DNA from: Flavobacterium cyanobacteriorum
Lineage (GTDB): Bacteria; Bacteroidota; Bacteroidia; Flavobacteriales; Flavobacteriaceae
Reading direction: 5' to 3'
Length of the DNA: 37,814 nt
Assembly: GCF_002251835.1 (NCBI RefSeq)
Contig: NZ_NOXV01000250.1
Coordinates: 1 to 37,814 of the forward strand
In this document: piece after piece, positions 1 through 7,504 of the stretch
Layout of the letters: the number at the start of each line of letters is the position of its first letter
Numbering within the stretch: the first letter of the stretch is position 1
Notes under the pieces: generated by a model
What the model was told of the DNA's origin: nothing
What the model saw: only the letters and a program-made list of their open reading frames with translations
The model's database searches: none
Translations under genes and position numbers: made by a program

Positions 1-91
1 GGCATCCTCCCCGCCGCCTGCTTTTGCGGCGGGGAGATATAGCGGACGGCGGGACCAGGCCTTAAAAAAGAAGCACCCAGGCCGCTGCTCC
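1..91 (+). repeat. Dispersed hairpin repeat, copy A (5' end cut by window edge)
   Basis: First of five related intergenic elements. The visible part begins inside the conserved GGCATCC block. It has an 11-bp GC-rich stem (CTCCCCGCCGC paired with GCGGCGGGGAG), then AGATATAGCGG, then GGCGGGA, and ends in GCTGCTCC followed by TGATAATAA. The leading AGCCCCGAT block found in the other copies lies outside the window. It sits about 100 bases before rlmB in the same orientation. From memory it resembles an abundant Flavobacteria repeat and possibly the Flavo-1 RNA motif; that name is untested. Confidence 0.75.
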
Positions 92-179
92 TGATAATAA
101 AAAGATATACGGATATAGCCATTCCTGCGGGAGTGGCTTTATTATTTTATCTCTCCCGTAACGGTAGCGCCGGAATTAT

Positions 180-187
180 TATCTTTG
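180..187 (+). promoter_or_regulatory. Candidate -7 box of rlmB (TATCTTTG)
   Basis: Exact match to the Bacteroidota -7 consensus TAnnTTTG. It ends only four bases before the rlmB ATG, so if it is used the transcript would be leaderless or nearly so. No clear TTG-type -33 box stands at the usual distance. Confidence 0.45.
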
Positions 188-191
188 CCCC

Positions 192-926
192 ATGGAAAAA
201 GAACACCAGATTTTCGGTATCAGGGCAATTATTGAAGCTATACATGCGGGCAGGGAAATTGATAAGGTTTTTGTGCAGAAGGACGCACAGGGCGAACTGA
301 TGCGGGAGCTGATGAAAGTGATGAAAGGCAACAACGTCAATTTCAGTTATGTGCCTGCGGAGAAGCTGAACCGCCTTACCCCAAATAACCACCAGGGGGC
401 GGTTGCCACTATTGCCCCAATACATTTCCACGACCTTGAAACGCTGGTGGAGCGTGTGGCCGAAAGCGGCAAGATACCTTTGTTCCTGATACTGGACCAG
501 CTTAGCGATGCCCGTAATTTCGGTGCTATCATCCGCACTGCCGAATGTACAGGCGTAGATGGTATCATCATCCAGAAACAGGGATCGGCACCGGTGAACG
601 GCGATACGGTGAAAACATCAGCCGGGGCCGTATTCAATGTGCCTATCTGTAAAGTGGAGCATATAAAAGATGCGATTTTCCACCTGCAGGGTTCCGGCAT
701 AAAAACCGTAGCTGCCACCGAAAAGACAGAAAATACTATTTATGACGTGTCCCTTAATGAGCCCGTTGCTATAATTATGGGCTCTGAAGACAGGGGAATA
801 AACCCCTCTGTACTAAAAATTACAGATGAAAAAGCAAAGCTGCCCCTATTCGGCAGCATAGCATCGCTGAACGTGTCGGTAGCCTGTGGCGCTTTTCTTT
901 ATGAAGCCGTAAGGCAGCGAAGCTAG
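192..926 (+). CDS. rlmB: 23S rRNA (guanosine-2'-O-)-methyltransferase RlmB, SpoU/TrmH family
   Basis: A 244-residue SPOUT methyltransferase, the usual RlmB length. The N-terminal substrate-binding domain (about 5-75, with IFGIRAIIEAI) is followed by the three SpoU motifs. Motif 1 is NFGAIIRTAE (109-118), with Asn109 and Arg115. Motif 2 is IMGSEDRGI (195-203), with the invariant Glu. Motif 3 is the knot segment SLNVSVACG (225-233), which binds S-adenosylmethionine. The family methylates the 2'-O of a guanosine in the peptidyltransferase region of 23S rRNA. TrmH-type tRNA methylases are close relatives, so the exact target is inferred. The start is the first ATG after a consensus -7 box. It converges on the rhomboid gene with an 18-base gap. 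Confidence 0.9.
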   Translation: MEKEHQIFGIRAIIEAIHAGREIDKVFVQKDAQGELMRELMKVMKGNNVNFSYVPAEKLNRLTPNNHQGAVATIAPIHFHDLETLVERVAESGKIPLFLILDQLSDARNFGAIIRTAECTGVDGIIIQKQGSAPVNGDTVKTSAGAVFNVPICKVEHIKDAIFHLQGSGIKTVAATEKTENTIYDVSLNEPVAIIMGSEDRGINPSVLKITDEKAKLPLFGSIASLNVSVACGAFLYEAVRQRS

Positions 927-944
927 GTTATATTCCTACTTCTG

Positions 945-1736
945 TCAGGGATTGTTCCTATTATTTTCGCCTTCCTGCTTATCAGCACGGTAATTGTATA
1001 CAATCCTTATCTGCGGCGGCGGTGAAAGTACTTCGGCATCGGTTACTTCAATATCTGGCGGTTTTGGCGGGTTTACAAAATTGCCGTTCTCATCAAAGCG
1101 TTTCATAAACGGGTCGGTGCCTGGGTCAAAGTCCGGATGTTCCCAGGCATAAGTTATCGGCTTCCTGTATTCAGGTGTTTTGTATATTACAGAAAACAAC
1201 AGCCCGGTAAAGAACCCTGCCAGGTGCCCCTCCCACGAAATATTGTCTTCTACCCCCGGAAAAACATACCATATCATACCACCATAAAAAGTGGCAATGA
1301 GCAATGACAGGGCTACCAGCCTGTAGTAGCCGGTCTGCAGGCCTTTAAAGAAAATAAAGCTTACCAGCACATAAATGAGGCTGCTGGCCCCTATATGGTA
1401 GGAAGGCCTGCCGATGGCCCATGTAAATAAGCCCGAGAGAACGATGCCATAAATTATTATCTGTAATGCCTGCCTGCGGTAAAAAAAGCGCATGGCAGCT
1501 ATCAGCAGGAACAGCGGGATACTGTTGTTATACAAGTGCTCCAGGCTGCCATGCAGGAACGGGCTGAAAAGAACTCCCCTGAGCCCCCCGGGCGTCCTCG
1601 GGAAAATACCATAGTGTGTGAGGTCTTCATATTTTACCTCCACCCAAAAAACGCCCCATATCAGTAAAGTAGCCATAAGCGGCCATAGTATTACTGATGG
1701 TGTAAATGTAAAATGTTTGTCACGGCTATCAATCAT
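945..1736 (-). CDS. Rhomboid family intramembrane serine protease
   Basis: A 263-residue polytopic membrane protein. Six hydrophobic segments span about 13-180. Rhomboid landmarks are in order: HGSLEHLYNN (62-71) provides the His and Asn residues of the oxyanion region, GASS (116-119) contains the nucleophile Ser118, and EGHLAG (169-174) contains the catalytic His171. The family cleaves transmembrane substrates within the inner membrane. Two features are less usual. The motif is GASS rather than the textbook GxSG, and there is a hydrophilic C-terminal tail of about 75 residues rich in Pro, Asp and Asn that should face the cytoplasm or periplasm. Its 5' end is close to the divergent rarA gene (75 bases between start codons). 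Substrate unknown. Confidence 0.85.
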   Translation of the reverse strand: MIDSRDKHFTFTPSVILWPLMATLLIWGVFWVEVKYEDLTHYGIFPRTPGGLRGVLFSPFLHGSLEHLYNNSIPLFLLIAAMRFFYRRQALQIIIYGIVLSGLFTWAIGRPSYHIGASSLIYVLVSFIFFKGLQTGYYRLVALSLLIATFYGGMIWYVFPGVEDNISWEGHLAGFFTGLLFSVIYKTPEYRKPITYAWEHPDFDPGTDPFMKRFDENGNFVNPPKPPDIEVTDAEVLSPPPQIRIVYNYRADKQEGENNRNNP

Positions 1737-1811
1737 GTAAGAATGAACGTCAAAAATTTATCCATAAATTTTAACCTGCTATTTTGGCACAAAATATTTA
1801 CTTTTACGGGT

Positions 1812-3089
1812 ATGGATACCCCCCTCGCAGAACGCATACGGCCACAGCGCCTTTCAGAATACATCAGCCAGCAGCACCTGGTAGGGCCCGGCGGCTCCCT
1901 CACGCACCAGATAGGCCGCGGCATTATCCCTTCACTGATACTATGGGGGCCTCCGGGTACGGGTAAAACAACACTTGCCCAAATCATGGCCCAGGAAAGT
2001 AACAGGCCTTTTTATGTGCTTAGCGCTATAAATTCCGGTGTTAAGGAAGTACGCGAGGTGATAGACAAAGCAAAACAAAGCGGCGGACTCTTCACGGCAA
2101 AAAACCCGATACTGTTTATTGATGAGATACACCGCTTCAGCAAATCCCAACAGGATTCTTTACTGGCTGCGGTAGAAAAAGGGATTGTAACACTTATAGG
2201 CGCTACAACCGAAAATCCAAGTTTTGAAGTAATCCCCGCATTATTGTCAAGATGTCAGGTGTATGTGCTGAACCCATTTACAAAAGAAGACCTGGAAGCA
2301 CTTTTGCACCGTGCATTGGAAACAGACAGCATACTAAAAACTAAAAATATAAGCCTGAAAGAAACTGAGGCGCTTATACGGTTGTCCGGTGGCGACGGCC
2401 GAAAACTGCTTAATATTTTTGAGCTGGTTATTAATGCCGCTGATGGCGACACCATTGAAATTACCAATGATAAGGTAATGCAGCTGGCCCAGAAAAACAC
2501 GGTGCTCTATGATAAAACAGGCGAACAGCACTATGATATTATCTCTGCTTTTATAAAGTCCATGCGGGGCAGCGACCCTAACGGTGCGGTGTACTGGCTT
2601 GCAAGAATGATTGAAGGCGGGGAAGACCTGAAGTTTATAGCCCGCCGCATGCTTATACTGGCCAGTGAAGACATAGGGAATGCCAACCCTACCGCGCTTA
2701 TCATGGCCAACAATACCTTCCAGGCAGTAAGTACCATTGGCTACCCCGAGGCCCGGATAGTATTGAGCCAGTGCGCCATATACCTGGCTACATCGCCTAA
2801 AAGCAACGCATCCTACATGGCCATAAACCATGCACAGCAAACCGTGAAGCAGACCGGCGACCTGCCCGTACCGCTCCACCTGCGCAACGCACCCACTACA
2901 TTGATGAAAGATCTGGGCTATGGAGACGACTACAAATACGCCCATGATTTTGAAAATAATTTTGCCGAACAGGAATTCCTTCCGGCAGAAATAAAGGACA
3001 CCCGGTTTTATGACCCCGGCAACAACAGCCGTGAAAATGCAACACGCGATTTTTTAAGAACCCGGTGGAAAGGCAAGTATGGCTATTAG
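1812..3089 (+). CDS. rarA: Replication-associated recombination protein A (RarA/MgsA), AAA+ ATPase
   Basis: A 425-residue protein from the ATG at 1812. An in-frame extension back to 1713 is rejected because homologues begin near MDTPLAERIRP and a near-consensus -7 box (TACTTTTA, 1799-1806) lies just before this ATG. Walker A is GPPGTGKT (46-53), Walker B is LFIDEIHRF, and GATTENPSFE is the sensor-1 region. The C-terminal half contains the MgsA/RarA tetramerisation region (RGSDPNGAVYWLARM, then SEDIGNANPTAL). RarA is a clamp-loader-like ATPase that acts at stalled replication forks with SSB. The gene is followed by antisense repeat copy B. Confidence 0.92.
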   Translation: MDTPLAERIRPQRLSEYISQQHLVGPGGSLTHQIGRGIIPSLILWGPPGTGKTTLAQIMAQESNRPFYVLSAINSGVKEVREVIDKAKQSGGLFTAKNPILFIDEIHRFSKSQQDSLLAAVEKGIVTLIGATTENPSFEVIPALLSRCQVYVLNPFTKEDLEALLHRALETDSILKTKNISLKETEALIRLSGGDGRKLLNIFELVINAADGDTIEITNDKVMQLAQKNTVLYDKTGEQHYDIISAFIKSMRGSDPNGAVYWLARMIEGGEDLKFIARRMLILASEDIGNANPTALIMANNTFQAVSTIGYPEARIVLSQCAIYLATSPKSNASYMAINHAQQTVKQTGDLPVPLHLRNAPTTLMKDLGYGDDYKYAHDFENNFAEQEFLPAEIKDTRFYDPGNNSRENATRDFLRTRWKGKYGY

Positions 3090-3141
3090 CCCGCTAAACC
3101 CGGTGATTTTTACTCCATACCAAAAATAATAGTTTTTTAGG

Positions 3142-3219
3142 GGAGCTTTTTCCCGCTATTCGCTCTATCTCCCCGCCGCGAAAGCGGGCGGCGGGGAGGA
3201 TGCCGCTGCTATCGGGGCT
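3142..3219 (-). repeat. Dispersed hairpin repeat, copy B (short form, antisense)
   Basis: Read on the minus strand it runs AGCCCCGAT (3219 to 3211), AGCGGCATCC, an 11-bp GC-rich stem with a CCGCTTTC-type loop, GATAGAGCG, AGCGGGA and then almost at once AGCTCC. It lacks the 30 to 40-base tail between GCGGGA and GCTCC seen in the other copies. It lies between rarA and the DUF1287 gene, opposite to both. An open frame through it should not be taken as part of the downstream protein. Confidence 0.75.
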
Positions 3220-3289
3220 AACAGGAAAAACCTGTTGTACCACCGATACTAATACAGCAAAGGCAGCGTTACTTACTAAATTCCTGCCG

Positions 3290-3856
3290 ATGAAAAAAAT
3301 AGCGCCCTTATTATTCATTTATGCTGTTGCCATACCGCATAGGGATTTTTTTGAAAAACTATCCGATGCCGCGCTGTCAGTCACCAAAGATACTGTAGTA
3401 TATGACAGCAGGTATTACAATATCCCTTACCCAAACGGCGACGTACCCAAAGACAGGGGCGTCTGTACCGATGTCGTCATACGCAGTTACCGCAGGCTGG
3501 GTATTGACCTGCAAAAAGAAGTACATGAGGACATGAAAGCTAATTTTGCAGTTTACCCCAAATCATGGAGGCTTAAGAGTACCGATACTAATATTGACCA
3601 CAGGCGGGTGCCAAACCTGCAGGTTTTTTTTACGAGGAAAGGCAAAAAACTGCCTGTAACAAACAACACTGCCGATTACAAGCCGGGCGATATCGTTACC
3701 TGGATACTCCCGGCTAACCTACCCCACATAGGTATTGTGGTAAACCGGAAAAAAGGTAACAGGTACATGGTGGTACATAATGTAGGCTATGGGCAAGTAC
3801 TTGATGACTGCCTGTTCCGGTATAAGGTTACCGGCCACTACAGGTATAAAAAGTAG
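3290..3856 (+). CDS. DUF1287 family secreted protein
   Basis: A 188-residue protein from the ATG at 3290, giving MKKIAPLLFIYAVA as a probable signal peptide. The open frame extends upstream to 3200, but that part translates repeat copy B and is rejected. The mature part matches DUF1287 as I know it: YDSRYYNIPYPNGDVPKDRGVCTD near the N-terminus, a central DANINHRR-like stretch (here TNIDHRR) and, near the C-terminus, GDIVTWIL, PHIGIVVN and VHNVGYG. The pattern of a conserved Cys (VCTD) followed by His resembles the papain-like NlpC/P60 fold, so a cell-envelope hydrolase role is possible but inferred. No operon partner; the next gene converges three bases away. Confidence 0.8.
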   Translation: MKKIAPLLFIYAVAIPHRDFFEKLSDAALSVTKDTVVYDSRYYNIPYPNGDVPKDRGVCTDVVIRSYRRLGIDLQKEVHEDMKANFAVYPKSWRLKSTDTNIDHRRVPNLQVFFTRKGKKLPVTNNTADYKPGDIVTWILPANLPHIGIVVNRKKGNRYMVVHNVGYGQVLDDCLFRYKVTGHYRYKK

Positions 3857-3859
3857 CCT

Positions 3860-4405
3860 TTATGCTTTGTGTATTTTTTGTAATATTTCTTTAGCGGCAC
3901 CTTTATATGCAGGCGAATGTTCGGGAAATCCCCGCGTAAGTATTACCTCAAGTTCAGGGTGTATCCAGGCTTTGCTTTTACCGGCCAGGTACAGCGCGCG
4001 CATTGCATAAGCTTTTGAGGCTACTTTAGCACCTGATATAAGCCAGTCAAAGCAGGCTTCTGTAACCTGCTGAAGCTGTCTGGCGGTGAGGAAACTTCCG
4101 TCCCTCATATGCCGCTGCACACAAAACAGGCATATTTTTGATACGGAACGTATGGCGCCATCGTGCGTAAATGCAGGCAGCGAATCACAAAATTGCGGCA
4201 GGTAGCCCCTGAGCATATCCAAATCTTTTTCCAGAACCAGTTCGAGTATCCAGCAGGCCTTGTGGTGGCTGGTATCCTGCATGCTCAGGGCAGTCGCCAT
4301 AAGTTCCGGGAACAACTGGTGATTGCCAAGGACTTCCGCGCAAAGCAAATCGCGTACCGGCCGATGTGCCGTACTTGCCTGGATTTTATTATAAAACAAT
4401 GACAT
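3860..4405 (-). CDS. Uncharacterised helical protein
   Basis: A 181-residue protein I do not recognise with confidence. It appears wholly alpha-helical, with repeated amphipathic segments and pairs of aromatic and Cys residues (CWILELVLEKDLD, ICLFCVQRHM, ACFDWLISGAKV, YAMRALYLAG). The pattern of helices of about 30-40 residues with AYAMRAL resembles HEAT/ARM-like repeats. No signal peptide or membrane span. Its ATG shares one base with the TGA of the upstream DUF3667 gene (TGATG), so the two are probably translationally coupled and co-transcribed. Function unknown. Confidence 0.7.
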   Translation of the reverse strand: MSLFYNKIQASTAHRPVRDLLCAEVLGNHQLFPELMATALSMQDTSHHKACWILELVLEKDLDMLRGYLPQFCDSLPAFTHDGAIRSVSKICLFCVQRHMRDGSFLTARQLQQVTEACFDWLISGAKVASKAYAMRALYLAGKSKAWIHPELEVILTRGFPEHSPAYKGAAKEILQKIHKA

Positions 4406-5163
4406 CAGTTAACTATAAATCCCATAAATAACAGAATTAAAGCTATTATGGTTCCCACTATAGTGACAAAAAGCATTACAAAGATATAACTGAGAAATGT
4501 CCTAATGACCCTTGAAAGGACAGAAAACATGTCAAAAAAACTTATATAAATCCATAAGGTAAGCGCTATATCTGTAATGAATAAGAATGCAGGCACCCAG
4601 TTGGCATAAATGCTGTCCTTACAGGCATAGAGCAGCGGGAGCAGGGAAATATGCAGCACAAGCTTTTGCCCGGCTAAAAAAGTATTCAGCACCATATGCT
4701 CGATAAAATTGTACCGGCTCTTCCTGAACATCAGATACGACACCATACCATAAAGCGGTACGATCATAAGGGTTACCAGCGTATAATGTGAAGTTATCCA
4801 TTCCTGTACCTTTGCGGACAGGTGCGCTTCTTTTGAATGTTCATCATAAAGCCGGAACATTAAGTCCACTTCAAAATAATGATACAGGAAGCCATATAGC
4901 GTGGCGAGGAAAATCACCATGGCTGTAGGTTTAAAATAAGCAACGCGCCTGCCGGCAATGAATTGCCTGATAGTGCTTCCGGGGCGCAGGGTAAGTTCTT
5001 TGATTGTAAAAAGCAGCCCTTTATCTACATGAAATATCCCATGCTGTATCTCGTGCCACACATAGTGCCAGTCAATCGCGTGCGTATGTGCCGACTGCCC
5101 ACAGTTGACACAATAGTTCCCTTCAAAATTGGTAGTACAGTTTTTACAGGTAGTTGTTGCCAT
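4405..5163 (-). CDS. DUF3667 domain membrane protein with N-terminal zinc ribbon
   Basis: A 252-residue protein from the ATG at 5163; another in-frame ATG at 5175 would add four residues (MLKI). The N-terminus carries two CxxC pairs, Cys6/Cys9 and Cys18/Cys21, separated by FEGNYC: a small zinc ribbon. A DUF3667-type segment follows (IQHGIFHVDKGLLFT, LTLRPGSTIRQFIAGRR, YFKPTAMVIFL), then about five hydrophobic helices between residues 80 and 250. The combination is typical of DUF3667 proteins of Bacteroidota, which have no established function. It is the first gene of a two-gene unit with the helical protein downstream. Confidence 0.8.
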   Translation of the reverse strand: MATTTCKNCTTNFEGNYCVNCGQSAHTHAIDWHYVWHEIQHGIFHVDKGLLFTIKELTLRPGSTIRQFIAGRRVAYFKPTAMVIFLATLYGFLYHYFEVDLMFRLYDEHSKEAHLSAKVQEWITSHYTLVTLMIVPLYGMVSYLMFRKSRYNFIEHMVLNTFLAGQKLVLHISLLPLLYACKDSIYANWVPAFLFITDIALTLWIYISFFDMFSVLSRVIRTFLSYIFVMLFVTIVGTIIALILLFMGFIVN

Positions 5164-5225
5164 GATTTTGAGCATTTAAACCCGGTAAAAATAAAAGTTT
5201 TTTACAAATGCCTGTATAGGGATAT

Positions 5226-5255
5226 AAAAAAAGCTGCCCGAAGGCAGCCCAAAAA
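5226..5255 (-). terminator. Rho-independent terminator, minus strand
   Basis: GCTGCC (5233-5238) pairs with GGCAGC (5243-5248) around a CGAA loop. Read on the minus strand the hairpin is followed by a run of seven T (5232 to 5226). It would end transcripts from the small membrane protein gene at 5394-5642 before they reach the DUF3667 gene. Confidence 0.75.
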
Positions 5256-5393
5256 GTTTAGTTTAGTATCTAGTTTTATCACAAACCACAACACCTGAAG
5301 GCGCTATGCGTTAGTTGGCAAAACCATGAGGCTAAAGGTAATAAAAAAAAATTTACTGTAACAACAGGCCTTTTCTTAAAATATAAAATTTTT

Positions 5394-5642
5394 TTACTGT
5401 TGCTGCACCGTTACATTATTGTAAGCCTTTCCGCGTGCTGTGCTTCGCGTTTCAATATACCGGAATGTAACCATTGACTTTATGATAAGCCCCGCAAAAC
5501 TTCCGCACAACAGCAACACCATGGCGTGCAGCAGCAGGAGGGTAAAATTAGCCTGGATATGGCCAGCATGCACCGTTTGGTACAGATTGTAGCCGGCTAT
5601 TGTTATAAGCACCAGGTTTGGTATCAAAAGTAGCAGTTTCAT
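5394..5642 (-). CDS. Small two-TM membrane protein, uncharacterised
   Basis: An 82-residue protein with two hydrophobic helices, about 2-22 (LLLLIPNLVLITIAGYN) and 33-56 (NFTLLLLHAMVLLLCGSFAGL), then a polar tail ending VTVQQQ. An AGAAGAAA stretch directly before the ATG could serve as a weak ribosome site. It is monocistronic: a minus-strand terminator lies 140 bases downstream. I do not recognise a family. Confidence 0.6.
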   Translation of the reverse strand: MKLLLLIPNLVLITIAGYNLYQTVHAGHIQANFTLLLLHAMVLLLCGSFAGLIIKSMVTFRYIETRSTARGKAYNNVTVQQQ

Positions 5643-5840
5643 TTTCTTCTGTTTTAAGCAATTAACCTGTGCAAGTTCGTTTTTTGTTATCTTAAATTTC
5701 TATAACTATGTGCTAATTAATACTTAAATATTGGCTGGTGGTAGTGGCAATATGTTGTGGCATAACGCAAATTATGCAGGTTGTCCATGGACAGGGAGAA
5801 GCTTTATATGGGCCAAAAGGATACACTGCCCTCACCCTTT
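5643..5840. other. Intergenic region before repeat copy C
   Basis: About 200 bases, AT-rich, between the divergent small genes at 5642 and 6026. Apart from repeat copy C directly after it (5841-5947) I see no gene, tRNA or clear promoter here. Confidence 0.5.
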
Positions 5841-5947
5841 AGCCCCGATTGGAGCGGCATCCTCCCCGCCGCCGCGCTTATGCGGCGGGGAGATATAGCG
5901 AAAAGCGGGACGTGCGGTTACAAAAAGTGCGCTTAGCCGGCTGCTCC
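5841..5947 (+). repeat. Dispersed hairpin repeat, copy C (full length)
   Basis: A complete copy: AGCCCCGAT (5841-5849), GGAGC (5851-5855), GGCATCC, an 11-bp stem CTCCCCGCCGC/GCGGCGGGGAG, AGATATAGCG, AGCGGGA, then a tail containing GTGCGCTTAGCCGGC and ending GCTCC (5943-5947). The tail is nearly identical to that of copy E 24 kb away. GGAGC is exactly complementary to the terminal GCTCC, which gives a possible pseudoknot with the CCCG/CGGG pairing. It stands about 80 bases before the gene at 6026. Confidence 0.8.
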
Positions 5948-6003
5948 GGATAATAAACATGGCCTTACTGAAGTTTATGCTTCATGGCAATGGGAAGATA
6001 TGA

Positions 6004-6011
6004 TATTTTTG
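6004..6011 (+). promoter_or_regulatory. Candidate -7 box (TATTTTTG) for the 80-residue gene
   Basis: Exact TAnnTTTG match 14 bases before the ATG at 6026. It lies inside the longer open frame that begins at 5984, which favours the downstream ATG as the real start. Confidence 0.5.
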
Positions 6012-6025
6012 TAATTTTAGGACGT

Positions 6026-6268
6026 ATGAAGTTGTGTGATTATAAGAAACTGAATGAAGAGGATCAGTACCGTATCCTTTGGGAACAAGGGGTGCTGATT
6101 GATGCCTGCATGGATGGCGAGGTTAAGAAACTGTTGTACGCTATTGATAATTTTTATGTGGAACTGTGGTGCCATACCGTGACTAATAAAATTTTATGGA
6201 AGCTGAGCTTTAAGCAGGGCAAGTTACTGGAAAAATACCTTGATAAATATTCTGTCCAGATAAATTGA
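6026..6268 (+). CDS. Small conserved-looking cytoplasmic protein, uncharacterised
   Basis: An 80-residue protein from the ATG at 6026 (MKLCDYKKLNEEDQY). A further ATG at 5984 exists, but a consensus -7 box falls between the two. The sequence has no signal peptide or membrane span and alternates aromatic and charged residues (ILWEQGVLID, YAIDNFYVELWCH, NKILWKLSFKQG). I recall similar 75 to 85-residue proteins ending in SFKxGxxLxKY in Flavobacteria, often in many copies, but their function is unknown. It converges on the Nudix gene. Confidence 0.65.
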   Translation: MKLCDYKKLNEEDQYRILWEQGVLIDACMDGEVKKLLYAIDNFYVELWCHTVTNKILWKLSFKQGKLLEKYLDKYSVQIN

Positions 6269-6295
6269 GCGCAAATGCCTGCCACTGTGATGGCC

Positions 6296-6751
6296 TTACC
6301 CGAAGAGCAGCCGCAGTTGATGAATAAATGAAGCCTGGCTTTCGTTTATGAGTAGTAAAGCTTCGCCGGCAGTAAACCAGCCTGCCTTATCAATTTCAGG
6401 AAAGGTTTTCAGCTTACCGGAACGCGGAGGCCATTCGATTTCAAAAGTATTTGAGATAATGTTTTTTTCATTGGGGTTGCCTTCGCAGGCCCAGGCATGT
6501 ACTTTTTTACCTCCTTTTTGTATGACTGGCGCCAGCTCCTGGTAAGGCCCCGGCGGCGCGAAGCCTGTTTCCTCTTGAAATTCCCTAATGGCTGCTGACA
6601 ATAAGGGCTCTCCGTCCCGGGGCTCTCCTTTGGGTATGGTCCACCAGCCTTCGTGCTTTTTCACAAAATAAGGGCCTCCCGGATGCACCAGAAAATATTC
6701 GGGCTCCGGGTTAATTTTCCTGTAGAGCAATATGCCGGCGCTTTGTTTCAT
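6296..6751 (-). CDS. NUDIX hydrolase
   Basis: A 151-residue protein with a perfect Nudix box at residues 42-64: Gly42, Glu48 after five residues, then REFQEETGF, fitting GX5EX7REUXEEXGU. The box binds the metal ion used to cleave a nucleoside diphosphate linked to another group. The N-terminus (SAGILLYR) and the EGWWTIPKGEP lead-in resemble the diadenosine-polyphosphate and (d)NTP clean-up branch, but the substrate cannot be fixed from sequence. A near-consensus -7 box (TAACTTTA on the minus strand) lies about 12 bases before the ATG. Confidence 0.9.
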   Translation of the reverse strand: MKQSAGILLYRKINPEPEYFLVHPGGPYFVKKHEGWWTIPKGEPRDGEPLLSAAIREFQEETGFAPPGPYQELAPVIQKGGKKVHAWACEGNPNEKNIISNTFEIEWPPRSGKLKTFPEIDKAGWFTAGEALLLINESQASFIHQLRLLFG

Positions 6752-6796
6752 GATGTAAAGTTAGTGACTTGTGCTATGTACAGGTGCCGGAAAGGC

Positions 6797-6823
6797 ACAA
6801 AAAAAACCTGCATGCAGCAGGTT
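6797..6823 (-). terminator. Rho-independent terminator, minus strand
   Basis: AACCTGC (6805-6811) pairs with GCAGGTT (6817-6823) around ATGCA. On the minus strand the stem is followed by an uninterrupted T run (6806 to 6799). It would end the small membrane protein transcript (6849-7142) before the Nudix gene. Confidence 0.8.
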
Positions 6824-6848
6824 GTGTTTTGTGCGGTTGGCATTATCG

Positions 6849-7142
6849 TTATTCATTGAAGCCTTTTTCGGGTTCAGCGTAGCGGCTTATTGAGCTGCTG
6901 TCGTCCTGGTCGCTGCCTTCCACTTTTACTATTTTATTATAAACTCCCAGTAACAGGAATGGCGCAGCCCACTGGCCAACGAATAGTGCTGTGTGGTTTT
7001 TGCCGAATATTTTCAGCGTTGCTGATACTGCCATAGAGCCTAAGGCGGCCCAAAGGAATGTGTCTGACGGAAGTTTTGCTGTCTGGCTTTCAATAGCTTT
7101 TGCTACTTTGCCTTCTGAATGGTCATTTTTCTGGATTGACAT
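6849..7142 (-). CDS. Small membrane protein, uncharacterised
   Basis: A 97-residue protein with a polar N-terminus (SIQKNDHSEGKVAKAIESQT), two hydrophobic helices (about 28-45, FLWAALGSMAVSATLKI, and 53-70, ALFVGQWAAPFLLLGVY) and an acidic C-terminal tail (GSDQDDSSS). I recall closely similar short proteins (KLPSDxFLWxAxGSMAxSATLKI) in many Bacteroidota but no function. It has its own terminator, so it is probably monocistronic. Confidence 0.65.
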   Translation of the reverse strand: MSIQKNDHSEGKVAKAIESQTAKLPSDTFLWAALGSMAVSATLKIFGKNHTALFVGQWAAPFLLLGVYNKIVKVEGSDQDDSSSISRYAEPEKGFNE

Positions 7143-7332
7143 AATGATGTAAATTTTAATTAGTAATAATTTTAGTTAGCTGTTTGGTAAAATTAAATAT
7201 ACTGGTAATAAACAAGTTATAGGGTAATGTTAATTAGTGGTAAGGTTACGTTAAACTATTTAGAGGAGATGCCGTTATTTTTTTAGATGTAGGGCTAAGG
7301 TGCCGGCAGGTAATGCCCCTGCCCCTGCTTCC
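7143..7332. other. Intergenic region before repeat copy D
   Basis: About 190 AT-rich bases between divergent transcription units. It must hold the promoter of the 97-residue membrane protein, but I see no exact -7 box. No gene recognised. Confidence 0.4.
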
Positions 7333-7441
7333 AGCCCCGATGATGGAGGCGGCATCCTCCCCGCCGCCCGCTTTTGCGGCGGGGAGATAGAGACGAGAGC
7401 GGGACCGGGCCACGGCAAATAAAGCCACCTGGTACTGCTCC
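7333..7441 (+). repeat. Dispersed hairpin repeat, copy D (full length)
   Basis: AGCCCCGAT (7333-7341), GGAGGC, GGCATCC, the 11-bp stem CTCCCCGCCGC/GCGGCGGGGAG with a CCGCTTTT loop, AGATAGAG, AGCGGGA and a tail ending GCTCC (7437-7441). Its tail is of the copy A class: CCGGG after the core can pair with CCTGG near the end. It stands 63 bases before the lipoprotein gene, in the same orientation. Confidence 0.8.
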
Positions 7442-7504
7442 CAATGAAGATTGGCCTGTAGATTTTTGTTTTAAAATTTGTAATTTAGGATAAATAAATA
7501 TGCT

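Noticed and set aside
1713..1811. Longer start of rarA at 1713
   Set aside because: It would overlap the start of the rhomboid gene, it precedes a near-consensus promoter box, and homologues begin near the ATG at 1812.
2334..2945. 203-residue open frame opposite rarA
   Set aside because: It is on the complement of a well-supported gene and has no recognisable domain.
3200..3289. Extension of the DUF1287 protein upstream to 3200
   Set aside because: The extra codons translate repeat copy B, and the ATG at 3290 gives a signal peptide.
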